A stretch of DNA of 64,000 nt from Chloroflexota bacterium (GCA_016875735.1 VGOW01000009.1:20633-84632); one strand, 5' to 3'; positions 34,016 to 44,008 are shown, counted from the stretch's first letter. Translations and numbers: made by a program. Notes: generated by a model from the sequence alone, not told the origin.

Positions 34016-35005
34016 TCATTCCGATGTTTTGCCGCCAACCAACATGCGTTTGATTTTGCTCCACAACCATGCGTACAACTTATCGGCGAAGGGGAAGCCG
34101 AGCACCGTGCCCAGCACCGAGCCCACTGCGCCGAAGGCGGTTGCCAGCGGGCCGGGCAGTCCGAAGACGGTGGTGGACTCGATGGTGAGTGTGCGCGCCC
34201 ACAGTTCGCGTTCGCGTATATCGCCGCCCTCCTTTGGAATGAACCGCAGGCGAATGATCACGTTTGCTTTTTGCCGCCCGGCCTCATCGGCGGCAATCGT
34301 CCATCGCCACACCACGTTGTCGCCGGGGAGGAGCGGCTGTTCCCAATCGCCGGGGCGGTCAATGGTCAAGCCGACAGAATCGAGGCGGGCGGTAGCGGTG
34401 ATGGTGTGGGTGTTGTAGAGGTTCGGGATCTCGACTCGGTCGCCCGTCGCAACGCGCCCGCCACTCTCAGCAGTGGGGGTGAGGTAGGTTCCATCGTCGG
34501 CGATGACCAGCGCGAGTCGAATCACTTCCGAATCGCCGACGCGCAGGGTGAGCGGATAATCGATCTCAACGGCGCGGGACTCGGGCGGCTGGGGCATGAC
34601 TGCCGGGGCGAGTGTGGATGACGGAGAGATCGCAGTGGCGGTGACAGCGGGGGGTTGTGTGGGTTCGGGTTCAGAAGGCGCGCCCGGAGCGGAAGTGGCT
34701 TCGACGGCCTCAAACGTGGGTTCGGCGGATTGCGGTGGTGGGGCGCCTGCGCATGCTACGGCAAGAGCGATCACGATCAGCAGCGCGAGCGCGAGTCTGG
34801 CTCGGCGGCGAGGCGGCACGAGGAGCATGGTCAGCAATGCGCCCGGAACGGCAGACTGCGGCGCGGGCAGAGAGAGATCGCCGGGAGTGAGGGGTTGAAC
34901 TTCCACCGTGCGCTGCGCGGGCCACAGCGACTCGAAGAGGAACATGAACGAGATGAGCAACATGACAAAGCCGATGAAAGCGACGATGCGGCGCAGTGGC
35001 GACAT
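34016..35005 (-). CDS. Membrane-anchored protein upstream of the CHAT protease
   Basis: A 329-residue protein with two N-terminal hydrophobic segments (IVAFIGFVMLLISFMFLF and LALALLIVIALAVACAG), a Pro/Ala/Thr-rich linker (about 90-140), a beta-rich domain (about 145-275) and a C-terminal Gly-rich hydrophobic segment (FGAVGSVLGTVLGFPFADKL) with a basic tail. No enzyme motif is seen. Its position 31 nt before the CHAT gene suggests that it anchors, senses for, or is cleaved by that protease, but this is inference. Confidence 0.65.
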   Translation of the reverse strand: MSPLRRIVAFIGFVMLLISFMFLFESLWPAQRTVEVQPLTPGDLSLPAPQSAVPGALLTMLLVPPRRRARLALALLIVIALAVACAGAPPPQSAEPTFEAVEATSAPGAPSEPEPTQPPAVTATAISPSSTLAPAVMPQPPESRAVEIDYPLTLRVGDSEVIRLALVIADDGTYLTPTAESGGRVATGDRVEIPNLYNTHTITATARLDSVGLTIDRPGDWEQPLLPGDNVVWRWTIAADEAGRQKANVIIRLRFIPKEGGDIRERELWARTLTIESTTVFGLPGPLATAFGAVGSVLGTVLGFPFADKLYAWLWSKIKRMLVGGKTSE

Positions 35006-35073
35006 GCCTCAAGTATACAACCGTCGGAAAAAGGCATAGACATTCGTGCGCAAAAGTGGTATATGGAACATTT

Positions 35074-35745
35074 GTGCCCTACATCGAGCCGGGAGAATAC
35101 AAATCGATCTACACAGAGTTTCAGTCGCCGGTGTCGCGCTTTGATTGCGGCCAGCACTGCGCGCCGCACAACGGCGGCGAGCCGGTGTGCTGTTCCACGC
35201 GGCACGCCATCCCGGTGGCGATGGTGGAAGAGTGGAAGTTTCTGCAAAGCCGCACGGCCATGTGGCACATCTTTCGGCCGCGCACCTCAGCCGAGCGAAA
35301 AGTGAAAGAAGAACTGCCGCGCGATCATCGCGCGCTGGAATGCCATGGGGCGGCGCAGTGCGAGCGCGAGAATCGCGCGCTCTCGTGTCGCACCTTTCCG
35401 TTCTTTCCGTACATCACCAAAGGTTACGAGTTCGTAGGGCTGGCCTATTATTGGCAGTTCGAGGACCTGTGCTGGGTGATCAGCAACTTGCAGATCGTCG
35501 AGCGCCAGTTCATCGGCGAGTTCGTGCGCGCGTATGAACTCCTCTTTCGACGGATACCGGGCGAACTGGAAACCTTTCGCGATCATTCGGCCTCGATGCG
35601 CCGCGCCTTCTCACGCATGAAGCGGACGATTCCGCTCATCGGGCGTGCGGGCGACTACCACGAAGTGATCCCCAGCACGGGAGAGATTCGGGCTGTGAGC
35701 GGGGAGGCGTTTGCAAAGCGCGGGCTATACAGGAATGATGAATGA
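35074..35745 (+). CDS. Cysteine-rich protein, possible metal/Fe-S cluster
   Basis: A 223-residue soluble protein with clustered cysteines: FDCGQHCAPHNGG, PVCCSTRHAIP, LECHGAAQCERENRALSC. The spacing recalls YkgJ-type cysteine-cluster proteins that may bind a zinc or iron-sulfur centre, with an aromatic FFPYITKGYEF segment after it. I place the start at GTG 35074 (PYIEPGEYKSIY); longer starts reach into the divergent promoter of the gene on the other strand. Function unknown. It is followed by a heptamer array and uvrA. Confidence 0.6.
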   Translation: MPYIEPGEYKSIYTEFQSPVSRFDCGQHCAPHNGGEPVCCSTRHAIPVAMVEEWKFLQSRTAMWHIFRPRTSAERKVKEELPRDHRALECHGAAQCERENRALSCRTFPFFPYITKGYEFVGLAYYWQFEDLCWVISNLQIVERQFIGEFVRAYELLFRRIPGELETFRDHSASMRRAFSRMKRTIPLIGRAGDYHEVIPSTGEIRAVSGEAFAKRGLYRNDE

Positions 35746-35797
35746 TGAACGATGAACGATGACTCACTGCTCATCGTTCATCATTCATCGCTCATCA
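35735..35797. repeat. Phased heptamer array before uvrA (9 units)
   Basis: ATGATGA, ACGATGA units on the left and CTCATCG, TTCATCA on the right form an inverted pair. The stop of the cysteine-rich protein gene is inside. Confidence 0.85.
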
Positions 35798-35805
35798 TTT
35801 GCTTT

Positions 35806-38730
35806 ATGAGTCAAGAAAAAATCGTTGTTGTCGGAGCGCGGGAACACAACTTGAAGAACATTACTGTCGAGATTCCGCGCGACAAGTTGGTGGTGATCAC
35901 CGGCATTTCCGGGTCGGGGAAGTCGTCTCTCGCGTTCGACACGATATTCGCCGAGGGGCAGAGGCGGTACGTCGAGAGTCTGTCGGCGTATGCGCGGCAG
36001 TTTCTCGGCCAACTCGAAAAGCCCGACGTGGATCGGATCGACGGACTCAGCCCGGCGGTCGCCATCGATCAGAAAGGCGTGAGCCACAACCCGCGCTCCA
36101 CAGTGGGCACCGTCACCGAGACGTACGATTACCTGCGGTTGTTGTTTGCGCGGGTGGGGGTGCCGCACTGCCCCAAGTGCGGGCGGCTGGTGCAGAAGCA
36201 ATCGGCAGAACAGATTGTGGATGCGATCACATCCATGGCCGAAGGCGCAAAGTTCATGATCCTCGGGCCGCTGGTGAAAGATCGCAAGGGCCATCACCAA
36301 CAGGTGTTCGAGGAGGCGCGCAAGGGTGGGTATGCGCGCGTGCGCGTGGACGGCGCGGTGCGAGACGTGGAGGAGCCGATCGAACTCGACCGCTACAAGA
36401 TGCACACGATTGAGGCGGTGGTGGATCGGCTGGTGGTGAAGAAAGGCAAGAGCGAGGAGGCGAAGGAATTCGAGAGTCGGCTCACCGATTCGGTGGAGAC
36501 GGCCCTGCGGTTGGGCGGCGGGACGATCATCGTCAACGAGATCGGCCCCAACACCGATCATCTTTATTCGGAGCATTTCGCCTGCCCGTTCGATGGGACG
36601 AACCTGCCCGACATCGAGCCGCGCACGTTCTCGTTCAACAGCCCGCACGGGGCGTGCCCTGAGTGTCAGGGGCTGGGATCGAAAATGGAGATCGATCCCG
36701 ATCTCATTGTGCCCAACCAAGAGTTGAGCATCGCCGATGGGGCGATTGCGGTAATGGAGTGGCGAAGCATGGACGAGGGCGGCGGCTACTATTGGCAAAC
36801 GCTCGAAGCAACGGCCAGGCATTATCGCGTGCCGCTCGATAAACCGTTCAACATGCTGACGGAGGATCAAGCCAAATTGATTCTGTATGGATCGGGCGGG
36901 GAGAAGATTCGAATTCACTATCAGAGCCGCGACGGGCGGCAGGGGGTGTGGGACACGGCGTACGAGGGCGTGATTCCAAATCTCAAGCGGCGATACGCCG
37001 AAACCACCTCCGACTACATTCGCGAGCGAATTGAAGAGTTCATGACTCAGCGCCCATGCGAGGCGTGCAATGGCTTGCGATTGCGCTCCGAAGCATTGGC
37101 AGTGACCATCGGAGAGCACAACATTGTGCAGGTGACCGACTGGCCGGTGGTGAAGGTGTTGGAGTGGGTGGAGGGGTTGAGGGGGAAGAGGTCAGAAGCC
37201 AGAAGTCAGAAGTCGGAGGGGAGCGGAGCGGAGACTCTGCGGAGCAATCGAGAGGCGGCAATCGCCGGGCCGATACTGAAGGAGATTCGGGCGCGATTGC
37301 AGTTTATGGTGGATGTGGGGTTGGACTATCTCACGCTCAGCCGCACGGCGGGATCGTTGAGCGGCGGCGAGGCGCAACGGATTCGGCTCGCCACCCAGAT
37401 CGGCTCACAGTTGATGGGCGTGCTGTACGTGCTCGACGAGCCGTCCATCGGTTTGCATCAGCGAGACAACGCCCGGCTGATCAAAACACTGCAACGGATG
37501 CGCGATCTCGGCAACACGATGCTCGTGGTAGAGCATGATGATGAGACGATGCTCTCCGCCGATTGGATTGTGGATTTGGGGCCGGGCGCGGGCGCGAGAG
37601 GCGGCCACCTTGTGGCCGAGGGCGCGCCGGAACAGATCATGAAGCACAAGACCTCGCTCACTGGCGCGTATCTTTCGGGGCGGAAGAGGATCGAAGTTCC
37701 GGCGCAACGTCGCGAGGGCAACGGCAAGCATCTTGTACTGCGCGGCGCGCGGCAGAATAACTTGAAAAATATCGATGTGAAGATTCCGCTCGGCAAGCTG
37801 GTGTGCATCACCGGCGTATCGGGATCGGGCAAGAGCACGCTGTTGGTGGAACTGATCTACAAAACGCTGGCGCAACGACTGCACGGCGCGCACGACCGCC
37901 CGGGCGATTACGAAGGCATCGAGGGCATTCAGCACATTGACAAAGTAATCAACATCGATCAGTCGCCTATTGGCCGCACGCCGCGCTCGAACCCGGCGAC
38001 GTACACGGGCATGTTCGACGAAGTCCGAAATCTGTTCGCCGAACTGCCGGAGAGCAAGACGCGCGGCTATAAAGCCGGACGCTATTCGTTCAACGTGAAG
38101 GGCGGGCGATGTGAGGCGTGTCAGGGGCAAGGGCAGATCCAAATTGAAATGCAGTTTTTGCCGGACGTGTTCGTGCCTTGCGAAGTGTGCCACGGCACGC
38201 GCTACAACCGCGAGACCCTGATGGTGCGCTACAAAGAGAAGAACATCGCCGAGGTGCTGGATATGAGCGTGGATGAGGCGCTGGTGTTCTTCGAGAACTT
38301 CCCGGCGCTCAAACGCAAGTTGGATACGCTGGCGGCGGTGGGGCTGGGCTACGTGAAACTCGGCCAGCCGGCCACCACGCTATCGGGCGGCGAGGCGCAG
38401 CGAGTGAAGTTGAGCAAAGAACTTTCTAAGCGGGCCAGCGGCCACACGCTGTACGTGCTCGACGAGCCGAGCGTGGGCCTGCACGCCGCCGACGTTCACA
38501 ACCTCACCGATGTTTTGCAAAAGTTCGCCGATGACGGCCACACCGTTTTGATCATCGAACATAATATGGACATCATCAAACTGGCCGATTGGATCATCGA
38601 CCTCGGCCCCGAAGGCGGCGAGTGGGGCGGATACATCGTGGCCGAAGGCGCGCCGGAAGAAGTGGTGAAAGTGAAAGAGAGTTACACCGGGCAGTATTTA
38701 AAGAAGCATTTGAGGAACGGGAAAAGATAG
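35806..38730 (+). CDS. uvrA: Excinuclease ABC subunit A
   Basis: Damage-recognition ATPase of nucleotide excision repair. The 974-residue protein has both ABC cassettes: Walker A motifs [14 protein letters not shown] and [14 protein letters not shown], signatures [13 protein letters not shown] and [16 protein letters not shown]. It also has the zinc-finger cysteines ([31 protein letters not shown]) and the [19 protein letters not shown] segment. The ATG at 35806 gives the standard N-terminus. Between the first zinc module and the first signature a heptamer-derived stretch ([14 protein letters not shown]) is inserted in frame. REP R3 follows the stop codon. Confidence 0.96.
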   Translation: MSQEKIVVVGAREHNLKNITVEIPRDKLVVITGISGSGKSSLAFDTIFAEGQRRYVESLSAYARQFLGQLEKPDVDRIDGLSPAVAIDQKGVSHNPRSTVGTVTETYDYLRLLFARVGVPHCPKCGRLVQKQSAEQIVDAITSMAEGAKFMILGPLVKDRKGHHQQVFEEARKGGYARVRVDGAVRDVEEPIELDRYKMHTIEAVVDRLVVKKGKSEEAKEFESRLTDSVETALRLGGGTIIVNEIGPNTDHLYSEHFACPFDGTNLPDIEPRTFSFNSPHGACPECQGLGSKMEIDPDLIVPNQELSIADGAIAVMEWRSMDEGGGYYWQTLEATARHYRVPLDKPFNMLTEDQAKLILYGSGGEKIRIHYQSRDGRQGVWDTAYEGVIPNLKRRYAETTSDYIRERIEEFMTQRPCEACNGLRLRSEALAVTIGEHNIVQVTDWPVVKVLEWVEGLRGKRSEARSQKSEGSGAETLRSNREAAIAGPILKEIRARLQFMVDVGLDYLTLSRTAGSLSGGEAQRIRLATQIGSQLMGVLYVLDEPSIGLHQRDNARLIKTLQRMRDLGNTMLVVEHDDETMLSADWIVDLGPGAGARGGHLVAEGAPEQIMKHKTSLTGAYLSGRKRIEVPAQRREGNGKHLVLRGARQNNLKNIDVKIPLGKLVCITGVSGSGKSTLLVELIYKTLAQRLHGAHDRPGDYEGIEGIQHIDKVINIDQSPIGRTPRSNPATYTGMFDEVRNLFAELPESKTRGYKAGRYSFNVKGGRCEACQGQGQIQIEMQFLPDVFVPCEVCHGTRYNRETLMVRYKEKNIAEVLDMSVDEALVFFENFPALKRKLDTLAAVGLGYVKLGQPATTLSGGEAQRVKLSKELSKRASGHTLYVLDEPSVGLHAADVHNLTDVLQKFADDGHTVLIIEHNMDIIKLADWIIDLGPEGGEWGGYIVAEGAPEEVVKVKESYTGQYLKKHLRNGKR
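37191..37218. repeat. Phased heptamer array inside uvrA (4 units)
   Basis: GTCAGAA, GCCAGAA, GTCAGAA, GTCGGAG, read in frame within an otherwise conserved gene. Confidence 0.75.
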
Positions 38731-38765
38731 GGGCGATTCGTGAATCGCCCATCGGGATACCCGAT
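38731..38765. repeat. REP palindrome R3 with a second small hairpin
   Basis: GGGCGATTC-GT-GAATCGCCC directly follows the uvrA stop codon. It is followed by ATCGGG-ATA-CCCGAT, which may help end uvrA transcription. Confidence 0.75.
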
Positions 38766-38803
38766 CAAAATAGGCTACAATCGAAATCAGGAGACCCTTC
38801 TTT

Positions 38804-40051
38804 ATGGCCGAAAACAACGCCTATCAAAACGCGCTGGCGCAATACGATAAAGCCGTCGCGCACCTCAAACTCAAACGCGGCATTGCCGAATACTTGCGCT
38901 ACCCCAAGCGCGAGCTCACCGTCAACTTCCCGGTGAAGCTGGATGGCGGCGACGTAAAAATCTTCACCGGCTACCGCGTGCACCACAGCACCACCCTCGG
39001 CCCCACCAAAGGCGGCATCCGTTTTCATCACGATGTCACGCTCGACGAAGTGCGCGCGCTGGCAATGTGGATGACGTGGAAGTGTTCGCTCATGGGCTTG
39101 CCCTACGGCGGCGCGAAGGGCGGCGTCATCGTCGATCCCAAAACCCTCTCGGCCAACGAACTCGAAACCCTCACTCGCCGCTACGCCACCGAAATTTCGA
39201 TCCTCATGAACCCGAAGGGCGACGTGCCCGCGCCCGACGTCGGCACCACGCCGCAGATCATGGCCTGGATCATGGACACGTATTCGATGCATCAAGGATT
39301 CTCACTGCCCGCCGTCGTCACCGGCAAGCCGGTTGAAATCGGCGGGTCGCTGGGGCGCATCGAAGCCACCGGGCGCGGGGTGATGTTCGCCGCCCGCGAA
39401 GCGATGAAGCAAATTAACCTGCCGATTGAAAATGCGACGGTGGCCGTGCAGGGTTTTGGAAATGTGGGCTCGATTGCCGCCCGCGCCGCGCACGAAATGG
39501 AAATGAAAGTGGTGGCCGTCACCGATGTGAGCGGCGGAGTCTACAACCCCAACGGGCTCGACATCCCGGCGCTCATCGGCCGCTTCAACGACAATCGGTC
39601 GGTGGTCGGATTCCCCAGCGCCGATTCGATCAGCAACGATGAACTGCTTGCCCTCAAAGTGGATGTGCTCATCCCCGCCGCGCTCGAAAATCAGATCACC
39701 TCGGCCAATGCCAGCGCGGTGAAGTGCCGGGTGCTGGCCGAAGGCGCGAACGGCCCCACCACTCCCGAAGCCGACGACATTCTCAACGACAAAGGCATCT
39801 TCATCATCCCCGATATCTTGTGCAACGGCGGCGGCGTGGTGGTGAGCTATCTCGAATGGGTGCAGGATTTGCAGTCGTTCTTCTGGGAAGAAGACGAGAT
39901 CAACAAACAGTTGGAGCGGCACGTGGTCAACGCTTTCAAGCGCGTGCTCGGCGAAGCGCAACAGCGCAATATCGATAACCGCACCGCCGCGCAAGTGCTC
40001 GCCATCCGCCGTGTAGCCGAAGCGCTGATGATTCGCGGCATCTATCCGTAA
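38804..40051 (+). CDS. gdhA: Glu/Leu/Phe/Val family amino-acid dehydrogenase (glutamate dehydrogenase)
   Basis: NAD(P)-dependent oxidative deaminase, most likely glutamate to 2-oxoglutarate. The 415-residue protein has the substrate and catalytic region [36 protein letters not shown] with the catalytic lysine, [10 protein letters not shown], and the dinucleotide fold [14 protein letters not shown]. The C-terminal [16 protein letters not shown] fits the hexameric clostridial/archaeal class. AGGAGA is 10 nt before the ATG. NAD versus NADP use is not decided. Confidence 0.94.
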   Translation: MAENNAYQNALAQYDKAVAHLKLKRGIAEYLRYPKRELTVNFPVKLDGGDVKIFTGYRVHHSTTLGPTKGGIRFHHDVTLDEVRALAMWMTWKCSLMGLPYGGAKGGVIVDPKTLSANELETLTRRYATEISILMNPKGDVPAPDVGTTPQIMAWIMDTYSMHQGFSLPAVVTGKPVEIGGSLGRIEATGRGVMFAAREAMKQINLPIENATVAVQGFGNVGSIAARAAHEMEMKVVAVTDVSGGVYNPNGLDIPALIGRFNDNRSVVGFPSADSISNDELLALKVDVLIPAALENQITSANASAVKCRVLAEGANGPTTPEADDILNDKGIFIIPDILCNGGGVVVSYLEWVQDLQSFFWEEDEINKQLERHVVNAFKRVLGEAQQRNIDNRTAAQVLAIRRVAEALMIRGIYP

Positions 40052-40056
40052 CGTTT

Positions 40057-40130
40057 CACCACTGAGAGCACAGAGCACACAGAGACTCTTTCTGCAAGTC
40101 TCTGTAAACTCCGTGTGTTCTGTGGTGAAA
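40057..40130. repeat. Imperfect CACAGAG palindrome after gdhA
   Basis: TTCACCACTGAGAGCACAGAG pairs imperfectly with CTCCGTGTGTTCTGTGGTGAAA. The next start codon (40135) follows within a few bases. Confidence 0.7.
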
Positions 40131-40134
40131 ACAA

Positions 40135-40392
40135 ATGCTGGAAGACAACAAGCCCAAGCCGCCCACCAACTATCGCCGCAATCGCGCCGTCACCGAGCGC
40201 AACCTGCTCATCGGCTTCTTCATCGTCGTGTTCGCCGCCGGACTGGGACTCATCGGCTTCTTCTACGGCGGCGGCGCAATCATCGGCGGCCTCAGCTGCG
40301 CCCTGCTCATCGTGGCCCTCGTCGGCGTGGTCGTCCTCGCCGTCGCTGGGCTGGGTAAACTGAGCGAGTGGATGGATAGTCGTGATCAGTAA
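40135..40392 (+). CDS. Small two-helix membrane protein
   Basis: An 85-residue protein with a basic N-terminus (NYRRNRAVTERN) and two hydrophobic segments (LLIGFFIVVFAAGLGLIGFFY and GGLSCALLIVALVGVVVLAVAG) joined by a Gly-rich turn. No family recognised. No Shine-Dalgarno is visible because the palindrome runs almost up to the ATG. The stop lies inside a heptamer array. Confidence 0.6.
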   Translation: MLEDNKPKPPTNYRRNRAVTERNLLIGFFIVVFAAGLGLIGFFYGGGAIIGGLSCALLIVALVGVVVLAVAGLGKLSEWMDSRDQ

Positions 40393-40529
40393 TTGGGGAG
40401 TAGTAATTGAACAGTGATCAGTGAACAGTCAACAGTGATCAGTGACCGAAGCCGCCAATGACCCATTACCAATTACTGATTACCGATCACTGATCACCGA
40501 TGGCCGATCGCCGACCACTGACCACCGCC
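40384..40529. repeat. Phased heptamer array spanning the queG start (about 20 units)
   Basis: Consecutive 7-nt units such as CAGTGAT, CAGTGAA, then TACCAAT, TACTGAT, TACCGAT, CACTGAT, CACCGAT, GGCCGAT, CACTGAC hold phase for about 145 nt. The queG ATG and its first ten codons are built from the last units. Confidence 0.9.
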
Positions 40530-41558
40530 CACCTCAAAGCCCGCGCCCGCGAACTCGGCTTCGCTCTCTGTGGACTCGCCGCGCCCGATCCGCCTCCGCA
40601 TCTCGATACATACGAACACTGGCTCGCCCACAATCATCACGGCGAAATGTCATATCTCGCCAGCGATCGCGCCCGCCAACGCCGCGCCGACCCGCGCCTC
40701 ATCTTTCCCGAATGCAAAACCATCATCGTCGTCGCCCTGCCGCACACGCCAAGCGATGGCAAAGGGCCAATCGCCGCATACGCGCTCGGCCACGATTATC
40801 ACGACATCATCCCCCGCAAACTCGCCCAACTCATCGAATGGCTCGAAGCCGAAACGGGCCGCCGCATCGCCCACAAAATCTACACCGACACCGGCCCCCT
40901 CCTCGAACGCGAACTCGCCCAACGCGCCGGGCTGGGATGGATCGGCAAGAACACCATGCTCATTCATCCGAAGGCCGGTTCCTGCTTTTTGCTCGGCGAA
41001 GCCTTCATCGATCTCGAACTCCCGCCCGACCCGCCCTTCACCGCCGACCACTGCGGCTCGTGCGCCCGCTGCATCGAAGCCTGTCCCACGCGCGCCATCC
41101 TCCCCAACCGCGCCCTCGACGCTCGCCTCTGCATTTCATACCTCACCATCGAACTCAAAGGATCGATTCCGGAAGAACATCGTGAGCGACTCGGCGGGTG
41201 GGCGTTCGGCTGTGACGTTTGCCAATCCGTCTGTCCGTGGAACGTTCGCTTTGCCGCCAACATCATTCCCGATCCCAATCTTTCATCCCGCATTGCGCCG
41301 ACACTGGACTCGCTCGCCGCGGAACTCTCTCTCACCCCCGAACAGTTCAACGCCCAATATAAAACCAGCCCGATCAAACGGGCAAAGCGAAGCGGCTATT
41401 TGCGGAATGTGGCGGTGGCGTTGGCGAACGTCGGCGGCGAGGAGGCCGCGCGGGCGCTGGAAAAAAGTTTAGCGGCGGAGACGGATCCCCTTGTGCGAAA
41501 GCACGTCGAATGGGCGATCAGGAAACTTCAAATCTCAAACTCCAAACATCAAATTTGA
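40500..41558 (+). CDS. queG: Epoxyqueuosine reductase
   Basis: Cobalamin- and Fe-S-dependent enzyme that reduces epoxyqueuosine to queuosine in tRNA. The 352-residue protein has YEHWLAHNHHGEMSYLA, DTGPLLERELAQRAGLGWIGKN, and two ferredoxin-like cysteine sets CGSCARCIEACPTRAI and CDVCQSVCPWN. A HEAT-like C-terminus ends in RKHVEWAIRKL. Both ends of the gene are built from heptamer arrays: the first residues (MADRRPLTTAH) and the last (QISNSKHQI). It works in the same pathway as tgt at 25.6 kb. Confidence 0.94.
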   Translation: MADRRPLTTAHLKARARELGFALCGLAAPDPPPHLDTYEHWLAHNHHGEMSYLASDRARQRRADPRLIFPECKTIIVVALPHTPSDGKGPIAAYALGHDYHDIIPRKLAQLIEWLEAETGRRIAHKIYTDTGPLLERELAQRAGLGWIGKNTMLIHPKAGSCFLLGEAFIDLELPPDPPFTADHCGSCARCIEACPTRAILPNRALDARLCISYLTIELKGSIPEEHRERLGGWAFGCDVCQSVCPWNVRFAANIIPDPNLSSRIAPTLDSLAAELSLTPEQFNAQYKTSPIKRAKRSGYLRNVAVALANVGGEEAARALEKSLAAETDPLVRKHVEWAIRKLQISNSKHQI

Positions 41559-41586
41559 AATTTGGAGTTTGAAGTTTGAGATTGGA
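41524..41586. repeat. Phased palindromic heptamer array at the queG 3' end (9 units)
   Basis: AACTTCA, AATCTCA, AACTCCA ... AATTTGG, AGTTTGA, GATTGGA; the two halves are complementary about AAATTTGAAATTT. Contains the queG stop. Confidence 0.85.
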
Positions 41587-41598
41587 GATTTACTCTCC

Positions 41599-42249
41599 TT
41601 ACGGTCGCCTCGTATTCGTCGGCTTCGGCGTTCGAGTGGGCGTGATGGGCGTGTTGGTGAGGCTGTTGTACGGAATCTGAATCGTCGTGCCCACCGAAAT
41701 GCTGTCGGGGTTGGTGATGCCGTTGATCACCATCACATCGGCCAGCCGCGCCCCGAACCGTTCGGCGATGAGGCTCAACACATCGCCCGGCTGAATGGTG
41801 TACGAGATGACCGTGCCGGGCCGCAAGTCAGTGGGGATGGGAGTGGTGGTGGGCGGCACGAAGACGAAGTCCGGCGGCGGAACGATGATTTCCTGCCCCA
41901 CCGATAAATCGGCTGAGGTGAGGTTGTTGTAAGCCATCAGCGTTTGCACGTCGCTGCCGTAAGTTTCGGCAATGCTGGTCAGCGTATCGCCGGCCACCAC
42001 GATGTAAGTGATCGGCCCGGAGCGTGCGGGCGTGGGCGTGATGGTGGGCGTGTCGCTGGGCACGAACAGCGTGGCGGTGGGAATGACCGGCGTGGGAGTG
42101 AAGGTGGGCGTGGGCGTTTGCGTGGCGAACAATTGCCACGCCCCGCTGGAGAACTGCGCCAGCACAAAAGCGATGCCGCCCACGAAGGCAAGAATGAGCA
42201 GAACCGCCAGCGCCCGCCAAAAGTAGAAGGCTCGTTTGCGTTGAACCAT
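41599..42249 (-). CDS. Membrane-anchored protein with two LysM domains
   Basis: A 216-residue protein with one N-terminal transmembrane anchor (ALAVLLILAFVGGIAFVLAQF), a Thr-Pro-rich spacer (TQTPTPTFTPTPVIPTATL), then two LysM modules: YIVVAGDTLTSIAETYGSDVQ and YTIQPGDVLSLIAERFG. These usually bind peptidoglycan or other N-acetylglucosamine polymers. No catalytic domain is attached, so it is likely a wall-binding or scaffold protein. The C-terminus is again Thr-Pro-rich. Confidence 0.85.
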   Translation of the reverse strand: MVQRKRAFYFWRALAVLLILAFVGGIAFVLAQFSSGAWQLFATQTPTPTFTPTPVIPTATLFVPSDTPTITPTPARSGPITYIVVAGDTLTSIAETYGSDVQTLMAYNNLTSADLSVGQEIIVPPPDFVFVPPTTTPIPTDLRPGTVISYTIQPGDVLSLIAERFGARLADVMVINGITNPDSISVGTTIQIPYNSLTNTPITPTRTPKPTNTRRP

Positions 42250-42354
42250 GGATCCCTCCGCACCGCATTATACGCGAAACGAGCGGCCATGCCCGACGGC
42301 CACACACCGTTTCCCTCACAACCCAAGTTTGGCTGTCGGTGTAAAATCTGAAAG

Positions 42355-42609
42355 ATGCCCGAAAGAACGCAAAAGGATCGGCTGTTGGAAGCGATCAACG
42401 CCGGAGAAAGGCCGCCGCTCGCCCGCGCCGATCTCAGCGGCATGGATTTGACCGGCGCCGACCTCGGCGGCGCGGACATGACCTCCGCGTTCCTTGTCGC
42501 CGCCAATCTCAGCATAGCTAACCTCACCGAAGCCAACCTCGCCCGCGCCAATCTCGTGGGCGCCGATCTCTCCGGCGCAACCCTGCCCGACGGCACCGTT
42601 CATTCGTAA
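42355..42609 (+). CDS. Pentapeptide-repeat protein
   Basis: An 84-residue protein with about ten A(D/N)LXX repeats (ARADLSGMDLTGADLGGADM, ANLTEANLARANLVGADLSG) after a short helical head (QKDRLLEAINAGERPP). These fold as a right-handed quadrilateral beta-helix. Some larger members mimic DNA, but at this size no function can be assigned. It is 32 nt before miaB and may share its transcript. Confidence 0.85.
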   Translation: MPERTQKDRLLEAINAGERPPLARADLSGMDLTGADLGGADMTSAFLVAANLSIANLTEANLARANLVGADLSGATLPDGTVHS

Positions 42610-42641
42610 ATCGCTATCCTTTCGATGGTAGAATTTCGGCG

Positions 42642-43991
42642 ATGAAGTCTTACTACATCCAAACGTGGGGCTGTCAAATGAACACCGCCGACTCTCAGCG
42701 TATGTCGGGCGCGTTGGAGAGAATCGGTTACGCGCCCGCCGAAACCGCCGATGCGGCAGACGTGATCGTGCTCAACACGTGCGTGGTGCGGCAACAAGCC
42801 GAAGACGCGGCGGTGGGCCGCCTCACCGCGCTCGCCCCGCTCAAACGCAAGAACCCCGATGTCGTCGTCAACCTCATGGGCTGTATCGTCGGCGTGAAAG
42901 GCAATGGCCGCCTCAAACAACTCTTCCCAATGGTGGACGTGTTCTCGCCGCCCTCCGAGCCCGGCCCGTTGGTGCAGTTCCTCGCCGAACGCGACGGCCT
43001 CTCGCAAATGGAAGCCGAGTCGGCGCGGCGCTTTGCGTTGCAGGATGAACTGACCACTGTGCTCAATCCGCAGAACGGCAGTTTCGCCCTGCCCTCCGCC
43101 GAGCGCGGGCAATTGGTGTCGGCGCACGTGCCGGTGGTGTTCGGCTGTTCGCACGCCTGCGCGTTCTGCATCATCCCCTTCCGCCGCGGGGTGGAGCGTT
43201 CGCGGCCCGTGGGCGAGATCGCCGCCGAAGTTCGCGCGCTGGCCGAACAGGGCGTGAAAGAAGTGACTCTGCTGGGGCAGATCGTGGATCGCTATGGCAA
43301 AGACATCGCCGACGGCCCCAGCCTCGCTCAACTTCTGCGCGTGATCAACGACATCGACGGCATCGAACGCATTCGCTTCCTCACCTCGCACCCCAATTAC
43401 ATGACCGATGAACTGCTCGATGCGGTGGCCGAACTGCCCAAAGTGTGCGAGCACATCGAAGCCCCGGTTCAGGCCGGTGACGACGACGTGCTGGCCAACA
43501 TGAAACGCGGCTACACCAACGACGACTACCGCCGACTCGTGGATCGGATTCGGAGTCGGATTCCCGGCGTGTCCATCGCCACCGATATCATCGTCGGCTT
43601 CCCCGGCGAAACCGAGCCGCAATTTCAGAAAACGGTCGATTTGTTATCCGATCTGAAACTCGATGTGGCCCACCTCGCCCGATACTCGCCCCGCCCCGGC
43701 ACCGTTTCGGCGCGGCGAATGGAAGACGACGTGCCCGACGAAGAAAAGCGGCGGCGGCACAAAGCGTTGGAAGATTTGCAGGCCGGCGTGTCCGCCGAGA
43801 TCAACGCGCGGCTGATCGATCAAACGGTTGAGATTCTGGTGGAGGAGAATCACAAAGGCAAATGGAAAGGCCGCACGCGCACGAACAAGATTGTGTTTTT
43901 TGAGGACGGGGCAGAATGGAAGGGGCGGCTGGCGAGGGTGAAGATCACGAAGGCCAGCGCATGGAGCATGCAGGGAACGTTGGTGGATTGA
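42642..43991 (+). CDS. miaB: tRNA-2-methylthio-N6-dimethylallyladenosine synthase
   Basis: Radical-SAM methylthiotransferase that adds the 2-methylthio group to i6A37 in tRNA. The 449-residue enzyme has the N-terminal UPF0004 domain cysteines (QTWGCQMNTADSQ, VLNTCVVRQQ, NLMGCIVG), the radical-SAM motif CSHACAFC, and a C-terminal TRAM-like domain (VEILVEENHKGKWKGRTRTN). MiaB is the better fit than MtaB or RimO because of the NTADSQ and CxxxCxxC contexts. A Rho-independent terminator follows. Confidence 0.92.
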   Translation: MKSYYIQTWGCQMNTADSQRMSGALERIGYAPAETADAADVIVLNTCVVRQQAEDAAVGRLTALAPLKRKNPDVVVNLMGCIVGVKGNGRLKQLFPMVDVFSPPSEPGPLVQFLAERDGLSQMEAESARRFALQDELTTVLNPQNGSFALPSAERGQLVSAHVPVVFGCSHACAFCIIPFRRGVERSRPVGEIAAEVRALAEQGVKEVTLLGQIVDRYGKDIADGPSLAQLLRVINDIDGIERIRFLTSHPNYMTDELLDAVAELPKVCEHIEAPVQAGDDDVLANMKRGYTNDDYRRLVDRIRSRIPGVSIATDIIVGFPGETEPQFQKTVDLLSDLKLDVAHLARYSPRPGTVSARRMEDDVPDEEKRRRHKALEDLQAGVSAEINARLIDQTVEILVEENHKGKWKGRTRTNKIVFFEDGAEWKGRLARVKITKASAWSMQGTLVD

Positions 43992-44008
43992 AGATCGCAG
44001 ATTGAAAG

